A stretch of 64,000 nucleotides of DNA from Prunus persica (GCF_000346465.2 NC_034016.1:4416935-4480934); one strand, 5' to 3'. Counted from the stretch's first letter, positions 11,836-23,452 are shown. Translations and numbers: made by a program. The notes: a model not told the origin generated them from the letters alone.

Positions 11836-13540
11836 GTGTTGGTCGAAGATGTTACGGAAGTCGCTAGAGGATCAGTCTTAAGGCGGAATAAGGCCACTTC
11901 ATTAGAGATCCAACAACTCATCCGGGCGATAGAAACTTCAAACCAACTCAACCATCAACGAATGCAAGAGATGGCTCAAACCATTGCTCAAGTTGTGGCC
12001 CATACCATGGCCATTCAAAATGCTCAAATGAATGAAAGGTTTGATCGATTAATAGGCCAACAAAATGGCCAAAATGGAAATTGAGTGGCGCCAAATGGAG
12101 TGCCAGTGATAGGGCCCCAAGCAGAGGCCCAACCAAATATTTTTGGGATTAATTCCCCCTAACCTAATCCACCAACTGGGGGCAACCCAACCCCGGCAGT
12201 TAACGTTTCGCCGATGGGTGACAACCCATATACTTCGGCTAACCAATTTCAAGAATTCCTGCCATATAATCAATTATGTCCACAAGCTCACCAGGGGGTA
12301 GGAGCCGATTTCGTTGGGCAGCATATCAACCAATTTGCGGGGCTCAGCGGGTGGAATAATCTCGGCAGAAATGCAAATTTGCTCCTTTTAGCAAAACTCA
12401 AAATAGAAGGGCTCAGAGGCAATATGATGCCACATGTAACACAGAGGTTGAATGGGGGGGGACAAGAGGCAAGCCTAACTTAATTGATTAGTCGAGCTTC
12501 GAAAAAAAAAACTCCGATCGGAAGAGTTGGATTTGCCAAAATCGATGTCGTGGCTTTGTTGGACCAGTGGCGAAAGAAATAAATGTACACCAACAATGGG
12601 TGAATGGCTGAGTCATGGTGACGGTTGTGGATGAGCAAATCTTAGAAATAGAGGCTCATTTGATAGGAACCTTTGAAGCAAACAATTCCAAGGCCAAATC
12701 CAATGGGCCAACGAAGGGGTTGGATGATGGATCACCAAGAGTTGAGAAATCTAGGAAGGTTCAGTTGAAGGCCAAAGCCCCGGCTCTCAAGAGTCAAGTC
12801 ATGACTATAAGAGAATGACCATGAAATGGTTGGGGATGTCAGGGGTAAACCCCAGATGAGAGAAGACAAGCTGAAGATGGAAGAAGACCAAGTCATGGTC
12901 GATGTTTAGACACTCAAGGCAGAAGAAAAGGCTGAATCTGCGGACGAAGTAGAGGCCAAAGAGGCTTCAGAAAATCCTAAAGGTACCTTTGCTGACGATG
13001 AAGAGTTTAATGTGGACGATGAAGAGTATGGTGATGACGAGTACCTCAAACATTTTTCATAAGACACTATGTAGCAAATTGCTAATGAGCGTAAGGTGGG
13101 TAATACCAAGGTGAAGTTCGGGGACTTTGACGAGGTTGATGCCATGGTGGTCACACTTCGTCTATTTTTCGAAGCTCATCCAAGTCGATAAAACTCCATA
13201 GACAAGAATGTCTTCGACGAAGTCGAGTTCATGACACCTCAAATCATGATGCCAAGGTCAGAAGAGAAAACACCAGAGAATGTGTGTTGTGAAATGCCCA
13301 CCAAGAGGATGGAATACCATATTAAACCTCTATACGTAAATGCTCATTTTGATGGGTTTTTGGTGAGAAAAGTTCTAGTTGATACAAGAGTCATGGTGAA
13401 CATCCTCCCAGCCTCAGTAATGAAGAAATTAAAGAAAATTTCAGATGATCTAATCTCGACCGAGACAACAGTCAATGGCTTCGTGGGATATACCACTCCA
13501 AGTCATCCTACTCCAAGTCAGAGTAAGCGAAAAGGTCAAG
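11836..13540 (+). mobile_element. gag and N-terminal protease part of a degenerate LTR element
   Basis: From 11836 the plus strand encodes a gag-like region (ATSLEIQQLIRAIETSNQ, MQEMAQTIAQVVAHTMA), then Asn/Pro-rich spacers and an acidic stretch, broken by stops near 12084, 12483, 12910 and 13060. At 13231-13490 a retropepsin-like segment follows: KPLYVNAHFDGFLVRKVLVDTR, NILPASVMKKL, TETTVNGF. The catalytic DTG is replaced by DTR, so the protease is inactive as read. The element is cut at 13547 by a CACTA transposon and resumes at 17400. No reverse transcriptase or integrase is present. No 5' LTR was found upstream; it is either lost or in the gap. Confidence 0.75.
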
Positions 13541-13544
13541 ATGA

Positions 13545-13547
13545 TAT
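13545..13547. repeat. Left target-site duplication (TAT) of the CACTA element
   Basis: TAT immediately precedes CACTACTACA and is repeated at 17400-17402 after ...TACTAGTG. A 3-bp duplication is diagnostic of the CACTA (En/Spm) superfamily. Confidence 0.8.
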
Positions 13548-14969
13548 CACTACTACATTTTACACTTTGCGCGACGAAGAGAATTTCGTCGCGCAAAATA
13601 AATTGTAGTCGCACAAATTTCAGCGCGACAGAAACTTCGTCGCGCAGAATCCATCGCGCAAAGATCGTGAAGAAAGACTTTGCGCGACGAAGTTTTTTCA
13701 TTGGTCACGCAAAGTGACTTTGCGCGACGAAAAAATATTGGTCGCGCAAAGCGACTTTGCGTGACGAAAAAGATTGGTCGTGCAAAGTGACTTTGCGCGA
13801 CGAAAAATATTGGTAGTTCAAAGTTGTGCGCGACGAAATACATTGGTCGCGCAAAGGTTTGCGCGACGAAATATATTGGTCCCGCAAAGTCTTAAAAAAA
13901 TTTTAAAAAATTAAAAAATTCCCTCGTCCAATTTTTGGTACCCGCCCAAATTTTTTGAGTTTTGCGCGACGAATACTAATGTCGCTCAAATATTTGCGCG
14001 ACGAAATATTTTTTGTTTTAAATTTTTTTAATTTAAAATAAACTAATTTAATAGTTTGCGCTACGAAATATTTTGTCGCGCAAGGTTTTTGACTTTTTGT
14101 TTTATTATTTCTTTAATATGAATTTATTTATATGAATTTTTTCAAATTTTTACTTTTTAAATTTAATTTAATTGTATAATTTATTTTTAAAATTACTTTA
14201 ATTTAAATTGACATATTCAAAATAAAATTACATATGAAAAATAGTGATTAAATTATCCAATAAATATATATATATAATATTCAAAATGTACACATAAATT
14301 AACAAAGTACAATAATAAAATCCTAATACAAGCGTATTGTGGTGGTAGTGGCGGAGGATATGTTTTGATAGCTTCCTAATCCTCAACTTTAGCCGTCAAA
14401 GTCTCGATGATTCCCTACAAAAAAAACAAATATGGTCAAATAACCACACACAAAAAAAAAAGGCATAATCTCCCCTAAAATTGTTATACCACAAATCCAA
14501 CCCAAACTCCAATCCCTCCCCTTTACTCAACCCCAAAACCCACACAAACTCAAAATTAACTCCAAAAACACATATTAATGAAAAAAATTTAAAATTTGGA
14601 GAGAATATACCTTTTGGCAAGATTGAGAGTGAATGAGAATGAGAGGGAGAAGTGAGTGTGAGAGAATTAAAGAAGATAGTGATAGAGAGATGAGAGAGAT
14701 GAGAGAGTGAGTGAGAGAGAGTGAGAGATAGTGAAGAGAGAGATGAGAGATTAAGTGAGAGGAGTGAGTGAGAGAAATGGTGGGATTTGGGGAAAGGGAA
14801 AGAGAAAGGAGAGGTAAGAGTAGAGAAAGGCATTGAGAAAATGGTGGATGAGTTATTTCGGTTTTAAAAACCGTATCACTTTCCGCGACGAAAAATATTG
14901 TTGGTCGTGCAAAGGTTTGCGCGACGAAAAATATTGGAATATTGGTCGCGCAAACTTTTGCGCGACGAA

Positions 14970-15560
14970 ACATATTGGTCACGCAAAGTCTAAAAAAATT
15001 ATTTAAAAAAAATAAAAATCCCCGCGTCCAATTTTTGGTACCCGCCAAAATTTTTAAATTTTTGCTCGAGGAATATAGGAATATTGGTCGCGCAAAGTCT
15101 AAAAAAATTATTTAAAAAAAATAAAAATCCCCGCATCCCATTTTTGGTACCCGCCAAAATTTTTAAATTTTTGCGCGGCGAATATAGGAATATTGGTCGC
15201 GCAAAGTCTAAAAAAATTATTTAAAAAAAATAAAAATCCCCGCATCCCATTTTTGGTACCCGCCAACATTTTTAAATTTTTGCGGGACGAAAAATATTTA
15301 TTGGTCGCGCAAAGTCTAAAAAAATTATTTTAAAAAAATAAAAATCCCCGCGTCCCATTTTTGGTACCCGCCAAAATTTTTAAATTTTTGCGCGACGAAA
15401 AATACATGCTGGTTGCGCAAAGTCTAAAAAAATTCCCGCGTCCGATTTTTGGTACCAGCCCAAATTTTTGCGAGACGAAAAATATATATTGGTCGCGCAA
15501 AGTCTAAAATTTTTTTATTTTTTTTTAAAATCCCGCGTCCCATTTTTGGTACCCGTCCAA
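14970..15560. repeat. About 109-bp tandem array inside the CACTA element
   Basis: GGTACC(C)GCC-type landmarks recur at 15037, 15146, 15255, 15363 and, more diverged, near 15452 and 15548. Each unit holds a GGTCGCGCAAAGTCTAAAA block, an AT-rich spacer and TTTTTGGTACCCGCC. A single related unit is at about 13920-13990 near the other end, so the array is probably an expansion of the subterminal repeat. Confidence 0.8.
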
Positions 15561-15816
15561 ATTTTTAGAGTTTTGCGCGACAAATTGTTGGTTGCGCAAA
15601 CTTTTGAGAGACGAAAAATTGGTTCGTAACACAATATTTATAAAAATAATTGTTATGAATAATAAAAATAAAATTATTTTATTTTACAATTTAAAATATA
15701 AATAAGGTTAAAGCTGCTTAATAAATATATATACTATTCAATTTCTTAAGTGTTATACGTACAAAATAAATAAATTTAAAGCTACTTAATAAATAAATAT
15801 ATATACACACACCATT

Positions 15817-16740
15817 CAACGATCCAACCGTCAAACTTATTTGTATATACTTCAAGATCGTATACCCCAAAAATCGCAAAAAACAAACATTCAGAGATCT
15901 AGTAACGGGACAAAACTTTTCGATGGTTATAAATGAAAAATTACGATTTAACGGTTATTTTAACTCCGATTTTGATGATTTTTTTTACAGCTACACGCCT
16001 TGACCATATATGAATACAATGACTGAATTTGATCTTCAATTTAAAATATTTACACTAGTAGATACCACAAAATCTTATGTTATATCTAACGAATGTATAA
16101 ATAACCTCTTAATTGTTAGTGAATATATTGTTTTGATAGCATATGCATTCACCAAAACTAGTTTCAACGATCCAACCGTCAAACTTGTTTGTTTATACTT
16201 CGAGATCACATATGCCAAAAATCGGAAAAAATAAAAATTCAGAGATCAAGTAATGGGACAAAACTTTTCGACGGTTAGAATGAAAAATCATGATTTAACG
16301 GTGATTTTAACTCCGATTTTGATGATTTTTTACAGCTACACTCCTTGACCCTATATGAATACAATGACTAAATTTGATCTTCAATTTAAAATATTTACAC
16401 TAGTGGATACCACAAAATCTTATGTTATATTTAACGAACGTATAAATAAACTCTTAATTGTTAGTGAATATATTGTTTTGATGGCATATGCATTCACCAA
16501 ATCTAGTTTCAACGATCCAACCGTCAAACTTGTTTGTTTATACTTCGAGATCATATACGCCAAAAATCGGAAAAAATAAACATTCAGAGATCAAGTAATG
16601 GGACAAAACTTTTCGACGGTTATAATAAAAAATCACGATTTAACGGTTATTTTAACTCCAATTTTGATGATTTTTTACAGCTACACTTCTTGACCCTATA
16701 TGAATACAATGAACTAATTCGATCGTCAATTTAAAATATA
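15817..16740 (+). repeat. Three tandem units of about 346 bp inside the CACTA element
   Basis: CAACGATCCAACCGTCAAAC recurs at 15817, 16165 and 16510 (spacings 348 and 345). Each unit also carries GGGACAAAACTTTTCGA, GATTTTTTACAGC and CTATATGAATACAATGA-type blocks. A 74-residue frame is present in two of the units (16010-16234, 16355-16579), but it has no recognisable domain and its conservation is explained by the DNA repeat. Confidence 0.82.
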
Positions 16741-17399
16741 TATTTTCTAACAAAAACCCAATCTGAACAACAATAATATATTTTTCTAACAAAAATCCGA
16801 TCAGATCTAAAATAATAAATTTAAAGCCACTTAATAAATATATATACTGTTTAATTTCTTAAGTGTTATGCATACAAAATAAAAAACAAAAATAAATTAG
16901 TTTAGGCGACGAAATGTTTGTATTACGTCATGCAAAGATTTCAAAATATATATATTTTATTTTTATAAGGACTTTGCGTGACGAAGTTTATTGTTTCGTT
17001 GCGCAAAGTCACTTTGAGCGACGATGTATTGTTGTCGTGCAAAATTTGGTCGCGCAAGACTTTGAGCGACGATGTATTGTCGTCGCGCAAAAGTTTTGTC
17101 GCGCGAAGTGACTTTGCGCTACGAATTGTTTTTCGTCGCGCAAGACTTTGAGCGACGATGTATTATTGTCACGCAAAAGTTTGTCGCGCGAAGTGACTTT
17201 GCGCTACGAATTATTTTTCGTCGCGCAAAATTTGGTCGCGCAAGACTTTGAGCGACGATGTATTGTCGTCGCGCAAAAGTTTGTCGCGCAAGACTTTGAG
17301 CGACGAAGTTTTGAGTTTCGTCGCGCAAAGTGACTTTGAGCGACGAATAGTTTTTCGTCGCCCAAAATTTGGTCGCGCAAGGGGTTTTTTTTACTAGTG

Positions 17400-18067
17400 T
17401 ATCCTCCTTCATGGTGGAAACAACGGTTCATTATAGTTCTTTATTGGGTTGAGATTGGATACACGAAGGTTGGGAGTGTGGAATTGGTTCAGGCTGACTT
17501 GTGGCCTTTCATAGCTTCAACCAAAGCAGAGGAGGCCAAATTTTACGAGGATGATCTTTGAGCTTTTCATTTCATTAGGTCATATAAGAACGGTCGCCTT
17601 ACGAAAGTGTCGGCCGACGAGTTAATCGACTTGGGGGGACACGGCATCCATATGGACAAAGAGTGCCTTGAGAAGGCTATATGGGTATTGGGCTATAAAA
17701 GTGTTAAAAGCATGGTTCAACCACCAACTTTGTGGAATTTTTGCATCAAGACCCTGAATCGCGCCAATGAGATGAAAGCGTTGGAGTCCCATTTACTAGA
17801 TCTGTGATCATTTGATCCCACATGAAGAGCAGTCATGGAGTATTACTAGCAAAGTCTTAGGAAAATAGGCTTAGAGATTCATTGACTGAGATGGTCTAGT
17901 TCATGACTCGTTGAAGAAAAGCCGATGTTTTGAAAAATATTACCTAACAGTGTGGGAGACGATGGGGAAGTGACTAATCACTTTTATTGACTAAAAAGTT
18001 AAAAGATTAAGAGAATTTCGATTCCCTTACCCAACCAAGCTTTAGGCTAAAAGAATCGTGGGGGCAA
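17400..18067 (+). mobile_element. C-terminal protease part and 3' end of the degenerate gag-protease element
   Basis: Directly after the CACTA element the interrupted frame resumes: VSSFMVETTVHYSSLLG, stop, DWIHEGW, matching the retropepsin ending usually written YNALLGRDWIH, then in a shifted frame VELVQADLWPFIASTKAEEA. A further open stretch runs to 17807 (TKVSADELIDLGGHGIHMDK). A purine-rich GTGGGGGCAATG at about 18058 fits a polypurine tract before an LTR starting TGTTTGAGCC. Stops and frameshifts show it is dead. With no reverse transcriptase between protease and LTR, it was probably non-autonomous. Confidence 0.7.
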
Positions 18068-18349
18068 TGTTTGAGCCTGGTCGAAGTTCAACTATGCGTC
18101 ACGAAAAACCAATAGGCCAAACTCTAAATTGGCGGCTCAAGGTGCCTAATGGAGAAATCGAAACAAGAAGGCCAGACTTAAGGGTCATCATGCACCCTAT
18201 GTCATTTAATCTTCAATAAAGTCTATAGCTTAAGATGCACGATGTTCCACCATAATTAAGACTAAGAACTTAGAAGTCAACAACGGGTTGAAAACATATG
18301 ACTTCCAAAGTCAGAACATCTGGAACTTCTGAAGTGAATCAAGGTCTTC

Positions 18350-18990
18350 AATTAGCCAAGATCAAGGTGTATGATCAGCTAAGGTCAAGGTCTCCGATCA
18401 GCCAAGATCAAGGCCTCTGATCAGCCAAGGTCAAAGTCATCTTATCAGCCAAGATCAAGTCTTCTGATCAGCCAAAGTCAAGTCCTCTGATCAGCCAAGA
18501 TCAAGGTGTCTGATCAGCCAAGGTCAAAGTCATATTATCAGCCGCCAAGGTCAGGTCATCTTATCAGCCGCCAAGGTCAAGTCATCTTATCAGCCAAGGT
18601 CAAGTCCTCTGATCAGCCAAGGTCAAAGTCATCTTATCAGCCAAGATCAAGTCTTCTGATTAGCCAAGATCAAGTCTTCTGATCAGCCAAGGTCAAGTCC
18701 TTTGATCAACCAAGAGCAAGGTGTCTGATCAGCCAAGGTCAAAGTCATCTTATCAGCCAAGATCAAGTCTTCTGATCAGCCAAGATCAAGTCTTCTGATC
18801 AGCCAAGGTCAAGTCCTCTGATCAGCCAATGTCAAGTCATCTGATCAACCAAGGTCAAGTCGTCTGATTAGCCAAGATTAAGTCCTTTGATCAGCCAAGG
18901 TCAAGTCATCTGATCAGCCAAGGTCAAGTCGTCTAATCAGTCAAGGTCAAGTCTTCCGATCAGCCAAGATCAAGGTCTTTGATCAGCCGA
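18350..18990 (+). repeat. About 23-bp minisatellite (GATCAGCCAAGGTCAAGTC)
   Basis: Roughly 28 copies of a unit close to TGATCAGCCAAGGTCAAGTCN follow each other, with variants AAGATCAAG, AAAGTCATCTTA and TGATTAGCC. Units differ by point changes and 1-3 bp indels, so this is an old, actively remodelled tandem array in the LTR-like region. It is not a CRISPR array. Confidence 0.9.
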
Positions 18991-19362
18991 ATCGAACCCA
19001 ACTCCAAGTCTAGTCAAGCAATTCCATGTCATGAATATCAGTGGGTGTTTTAACCAAGATCAGAATTCTAGAAGTTACAATGTCTCACCAGATGTCAAGC
19101 TAAAGTCTCGAAGGTCCAAGCCCAAGCCATATATGAGAACCTAAAATTTTCAGAGGATTGCATGCACGTGATGAAGGCTTCATAAGGAAGGAAATCAAGG
19201 AGATTGATGACAATCCGGGGTATTCCAAAAAAAAAAAAGAATCAAGCATTCAGAAGGTCTTCCTCATTGTGATCCCACAGATTTGAAGTTTCACAAGGAA
19301 AGATTTTGAATGAAGTTGACCTTTGGCCATTTAATGGCCAACCCATGGGCTGACGGATGCCT

Positions 19363-19371
19363 CTATATAAA
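19363..19371 (+). promoter_or_regulatory. TATA box of the LTR-like region
   Basis: CTATATAAA, placed about 1.3 kb into the presumed LTR and about 30 bp before an AC-rich leader-like sequence. Confidence 0.5.
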
Positions 19372-20100
19372 CCTCATCAGATGAAGGAAGAAGACACACA
19401 ACATCATACAGACAAACCTAATTTTCATCTCGCACTTTTCTTTTCCTAGACCTAGGATTTTACTTTTCATGCACCTAATGTAGCGAGTTCTTCCTTTTCT
19501 TAGTGTAAGTTTAAATTCTCGTTCAATTTATATTTTCTTGTCATTTAAATTCAAGTTTATTTCAATTGATTTACTTTTCATTGTTATCGCACTTCAATTA
19601 AGTTTAATTTCAAGTTATCATTTTACTTTATCGTTCTTATCGCTTTCATTTCGTTCTTGCTTTATTTATCGCTTTGATTTATTTTATTGCACTTTAACTC
19701 TCGTCTTTACGTTATTCATCTTTCGCACTTTATTTTACGCATTTGTCTTTAAATTATATTTAAGTTTAAGCATTTTTACTTTACGCACTTATTCTTCGTT
19801 TCATTACGTTTCACCTTCAATCTTCATTTCCACCTACTCCACATCATTTGGTCGCTCACATAAAGCCTTGATCCCGAGGTAGTGAAAGAATCTAGGCTGT
19901 GAGGAGGTTCCTTGCTCAGCCGAACAATCGTTTGATTAAAGTCAGATCTCAGACGCAACACATCCATCTACTCACATTCCATTCAAGCCCAAATTCGGAA
20001 CTGGTTGGTGGCACGCCCCGCACTAAAAAAAGAAGAAGGACCAAAGGTTCCTCTCGTCGGCTGCCTCGGCTGAAAAGAGGGAAACAACCCAAAAAATAAA

Positions 20101-21220
20101 GAATTTTCAGTACCAGATTTAAGTTTTTTGTTTATAAAAGGAAGCATTTGTAAGAATAGAAACATTGTATAGATCCATATTCATTGCTCAAGAAAAGGAG
20201 GCGAATATATACACACATAAAAGAGAGCGTAGAAAGCAAGCAGTTACCCTGCCACATGGGGTCCACAAGGCTCAGCTGACCCTTTTATTATGCAACAAAT
20301 GCATTTGGCCCATGGGAGGATTATTATTCTTTTTTCTTTTTTTTGTTTTAAAATAATTTTTAATTTTTAATTTTTTTAAAGAAATTTTTTTTTTTTTTTC
20401 ACACATGAGCATCAATGTGGATACCACACTTGCCACGTCATCAATTTAATAGAATATCTAATGGTAAAGTTGACGGAGGGCATAATTTAGTCAAATTTAA
20501 AAACGTCGAGTATCAAATAGATAAAACTGAAATATCAGAGCCCATTTCAAAACGACACCTAAAGTTCAGTGGAGTAAAATGTCGTTAATCCATAAATAAA
20601 CCATGGCCAATTCTAGCTCTTTTAGAACATACGAAAAACAAAGAAAATGTGTATATAGGTGAGAAAGTGAGACTTTTTGTGGGGTTCAAAAGGATTAATT
20701 GGATATATATTTTTTTTAAACTAGCTTCAGACAAGTAGGTTGCTAAAAGGAGTTATGGGTCCTTCACTAAAAGCGATTACTTCCTTAAAAGTGTGTTTGC
20801 GCTTCTTATTTTTAACCAACAGATTCTCAGTCCAAGCAAAGAATCTTCTTTTAAGCCTAAACTCTTTCGCTTCCTCGGTGTCAAAGATGGTTAGGCTTTA
20901 TATTTTGGTTTTTAGGATTTTTTTTTCAGGATCTCGTGATAAATGTAATGCAATTAAACTATAAGAAATGAAGTGTGATTAATGAAATTATTTCAATTGT
21001 TTGTACGTTGGATTGCCAATTACTAATGAGATTATTCTTGTTGATAAAAATAAATAAAAAACTTAATAAAAGGCCTTGTTATTAATATAAGTCTAAAAAT
21101 ATTATTACAATATATGCTCATGAATCATGACTCTCAATTTGAATACATGGAGGACGTGTCCCATTGTTTTTTGTTGCTAATGAAAGCTTAATTCCAAGAA
21201 ATACCTTTTAAGAGTTATGA
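20101..21220. other. Intergenic
   Basis: AT-rich sequence with T/A homopolymers (20330-20400). No gene, RNA or complete element was recognised. Confidence 0.4.
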
Positions 21221-21360
21221 TTTTTTTTTTTTTAAGGACCTTTCTTATTGAGAAGGGCGACAGCATACTAAACTCACACAGACTACACGGATGCTAGGAC
21301 TGGAACCAAGGACCTTGCCTGAGGGAGTAAATACTCCAAACTACTACACTAGTGGGTTCT
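21221..21360 (-). mobile_element. tRNA-derived SINE
   Basis: Read on the minus strand it starts near 21360 and carries an A-box-like TAGTAGTTTGGAGTA (21346-21332), then a B box GGTTCCAGTCC (21307-21297) about 30 nt on, and ends in a poly-A (T run 21221-21233). Imperfect duplications flank it: AACTCTTAAAAGG beside the tail and AACTCTTGCAAAAG beside the head. The internal RNA polymerase III promoter arrangement and tail are typical of plant SINEs; the family is not identified. Confidence 0.6.
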
Positions 21361-21424
21361 TTTGCAAGAGTTCTTATTAATGAAAAAATATATGAAAGAT
21401 TTCTGATTTTTAAAGTTAAACAGG

Positions 21425-21740
21425 GCGTGCACTGAACGTCTTAAATGAGAATTAATTACTCTTTTACGGTGTATATTGTATGCCATAATTAGTCATTTAA
21501 GAAGGCACACGGAACACGCGCCGTAATTATTCTTTTAAGGCACGCAGAGTGTGTCGTAATTGTTGCAACTGAATTACGGCTCATAGGGAACGTCATCTTA
21601 AGTTTTTATAACGACATTCATGTACGCCGTGATTGAGGAACACTATTTATGATGAAGGCTTTTATTGCTTGCGTATTTTGCATCGTGAATGATAATTCAC
21701 GACATACTTTCTGCGTCGTAATAGATATGTTCTGAAATAG
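21425..21740. mobile_element. Fragment with CACTA-like subterminal motifs
   Basis: Motifs of the type ACGCCGTAATTA / TTACGGCG / ATTACGACGC recur in both orientations through this stretch, as in subterminal regions of some CACTA transposons. The right edge in reverse complement reads TACTATTTCAGAACATATC, one base from a CACTA start. No clear left end or 3-bp duplication was found. Confidence 0.4.
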
Positions 21741-22336
21741 TATGGAACTAGAAGATTTCGACGTAGGTCTTCTATAAATATAAGGGTATGTCCAAGAAGA
21801 TTCCTACTTGCTAGTATTAAATCTTTGCTTAGCCTTAATTGACTAACCTTAAGTCTTTTTTATTTCAGTTATTAACTGATCAATAACAAGGTAGGTATTT
21901 TCTCACGAAAAAACAAAAATAAATTTATATTTCAGCTCTTAAAAGGGATCACGATGTGCACAAGCATAAATAATTCACTAAAGACTTATATAAAATTAGT
22001 ATGCTTACTTGACCATATCAATTGTAACAATCATAAACATGTGGGTCTTTTTTTATTAAAAACAAAAAGAATGTCGACCTTCATTAGTTCACATGGTGCG
22101 TTTTGGCTCATGTTCAATTTTTTAGATGTGAATGTCTGCAGACATGTTGTTAACCACATGTGCTCAAATTGCGTTTTTTCAGTTTTATTTTATTTTTCTA
22201 AAGAAGATAAGTTGACTTCCATGCATTGCCTATATCATGCTGAAGCTTTTGAGTATAAAAAGGAAGCTCTTGTTAGAGGCATTCATACAATTTCAGAGAT
22301 GGTAAAAGGAGGTGATCATCTACATTTAAAGAGAGA

Positions 22337-22858
22337 ATGGAGATGCCAAGGGAACGTCCTGAAGAGGTCTCGTTTGCTTGCGGCCTTCTTGCGATTATAT
22401 GCGGCCTTATTGGCTTATTGTAAGTTTGTATGCGATCACTTCTTTTTTTTTTTTTTTTTTGGTCAGAATCAAAGTTTCATTAAATACGAAAGAGCCAGAA
22501 TATGCATAATAGTGGTCTTAAGTTCGAATTCTCATGGCACATTGACAGTGTGTGTGAGAAGCCTCATTCCTTTATAGTTTAGACTGTTGCTAGTAGGTAA
22601 ACCAAAACTATGACTTAAATCAAATGCAACACAAAAAAGTATAGACGACAATCCTAAAACTCACAGAAGTATAAAGCCCATAGAAGGCAAAAAACCCCAC
22701 AAAACAAAACACAAACTTAGGATTACTGACATTCAGTTGTTGTATGCATGGTGTAATTAACTTCGTTTTTTTCCTACCTATGTAGTGGTTATTGCCTGAC
22801 TTGCTGCTGTTGTTGCTCTGACCTAGATGACTTGTTTGATGAAGATCATAGAGAATGA
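22337..22858 (+). CDS. Small transmembrane Cys-run protein, short paralogue (51 residues, two exons)
   Basis: Exon 1 is 22337-22419 and exon 2 is 22786-22858, with donor GTAAGT and acceptor TATGTAG; the joined frame is 156 nt with stop. The protein reads MEMPRERPEEVSFACG, then LLAIICGLIGLFGYCLT, then CCCCC, then SDLDDLFDEDHRE. The intron position and the GLIGL-x-GYCLTCC core match the gene at 6781-7343. The Cys run is shorter and the 60-residue charged tail is replaced by a short acidic end. The 366-bp intron carries a T-run and an inserted-looking stretch absent from the 275-bp intron of the sister gene. The upstream region (from about 21925) is shared. It is intact as read. Function unknown; membrane association is inferred from the hydrophobic segment and Cys run. 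Confidence 0.65.
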
Positions 22859-23241
22859 AATGACATGAATGAAATACAAATTTGTTTTGGCATTTTTCTT
22901 CTGTTTTGTAACTTGCGACACATAATATTTTCTCTGTCATACATTATTTTTCCTTACCTAGTTTCAAGCTGAATCAGGTTGCTCATGATCATCGTTGATG
23001 ATTCGCTTCAGTTTGGCATGTAATTACAAAAAGATCTTACTTACGACCCTTTTTCAATATATGAAGTAACTATCTAGCATGGTCGATTCCATTATAATCT
23101 TGACACTCGACATGTCTGCATTTCAGTGGACATGATTTCATCCAAATAGCTCTTAATTTTTTGAACACTACGAATGCCGTCTGTTTTTTTATTTTTTGTT
23201 TTCAATGAAAAAGTTATATCTCTATACTTATTGTTCAACAC

Positions 23242-23254
23242 AGAAGGCAGTTAG
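23242..23254. repeat. Left 13-bp target-site duplication of LINE A
   Basis: AGAAGGCAGTTAG here is repeated exactly at 29720-29732 after the A-rich tail of the element. Confidence 0.85.
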
Positions 23255-23452
23255 GACCCAAACTGTCAGAGTCGACCCCAATCCTTGACAGTTCCATATA
23301 AGAGGTAAATCATGACTCCCGTGCGGCTGTTTGAGGCCAGTCGCCACCACCTTGGGAGCGATCTCCCATCTCGGTTGTTGTTGGTGATTGAGTGTTCCTC
23401 CAATTTGTTGCCTCTGATTTTAACCTCCAACAAGTTCTCTTCTGAGAAAAGC

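Larger units (their letters stand above)
13548..17399. mobile_element. Non-autonomous CACTA transposon, 3,852 bp
   Basis: The ends are CACTACTACA... and, in reverse complement, CACTAGTAAAA..., flanked by TAT duplications. Both subterminal regions (13560-14080 and 16900-17390) are dense in the motif GCGCGACGAAA and its complement, the subterminal arrays that CACTA transposases bind in this superfamily. The interior has no transposase frame. It contains a (GA)-rich block (14630-14830), a tandem array of about 109-bp units (14970-15560) and three units of about 346 bp (15817-16740). It depends on a transposase encoded elsewhere. Long Ser/Leu-rich minus-strand frames in the interior only reflect the (GA) tract. 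Confidence 0.88.
18068..20100 (+). mobile_element. Presumed long 3' LTR of the gag-protease element
   Basis: The region starts at the TG after the polypurine-like tract. It contains a minisatellite (18350-18990), then a TATA box (CTATATAAA, 19363-19371) followed by an ACACACAACATCATACAGAC leader, as at a U3/R boundary. A T-rich stretch and a block containing GTTGGTGGCACGCCCCGCAC (about 20003-20022) lie near its far end. The 3' boundary is uncertain and no matching 5' LTR exists in the window to confirm it. Confidence 0.5.

Noticed and set aside
14396..15048. Minus-strand frames of 145 and 157 residues rich in Ser and Leu
   Set aside because: They are readings of the (GA)n block inside the CACTA element, bounded by its repeats.
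18350..18990. Regular repeats resembling a CRISPR array
   Set aside because: Units are contiguous and variable with no unique spacers, in a plant nuclear genome and inside an LTR-like region; it is a minisatellite.
21290..21350. A tRNA gene
   Set aside because: A and B boxes are present, but there is no acceptor stem or cloverleaf, and a poly-A tail follows; this fits a SINE.
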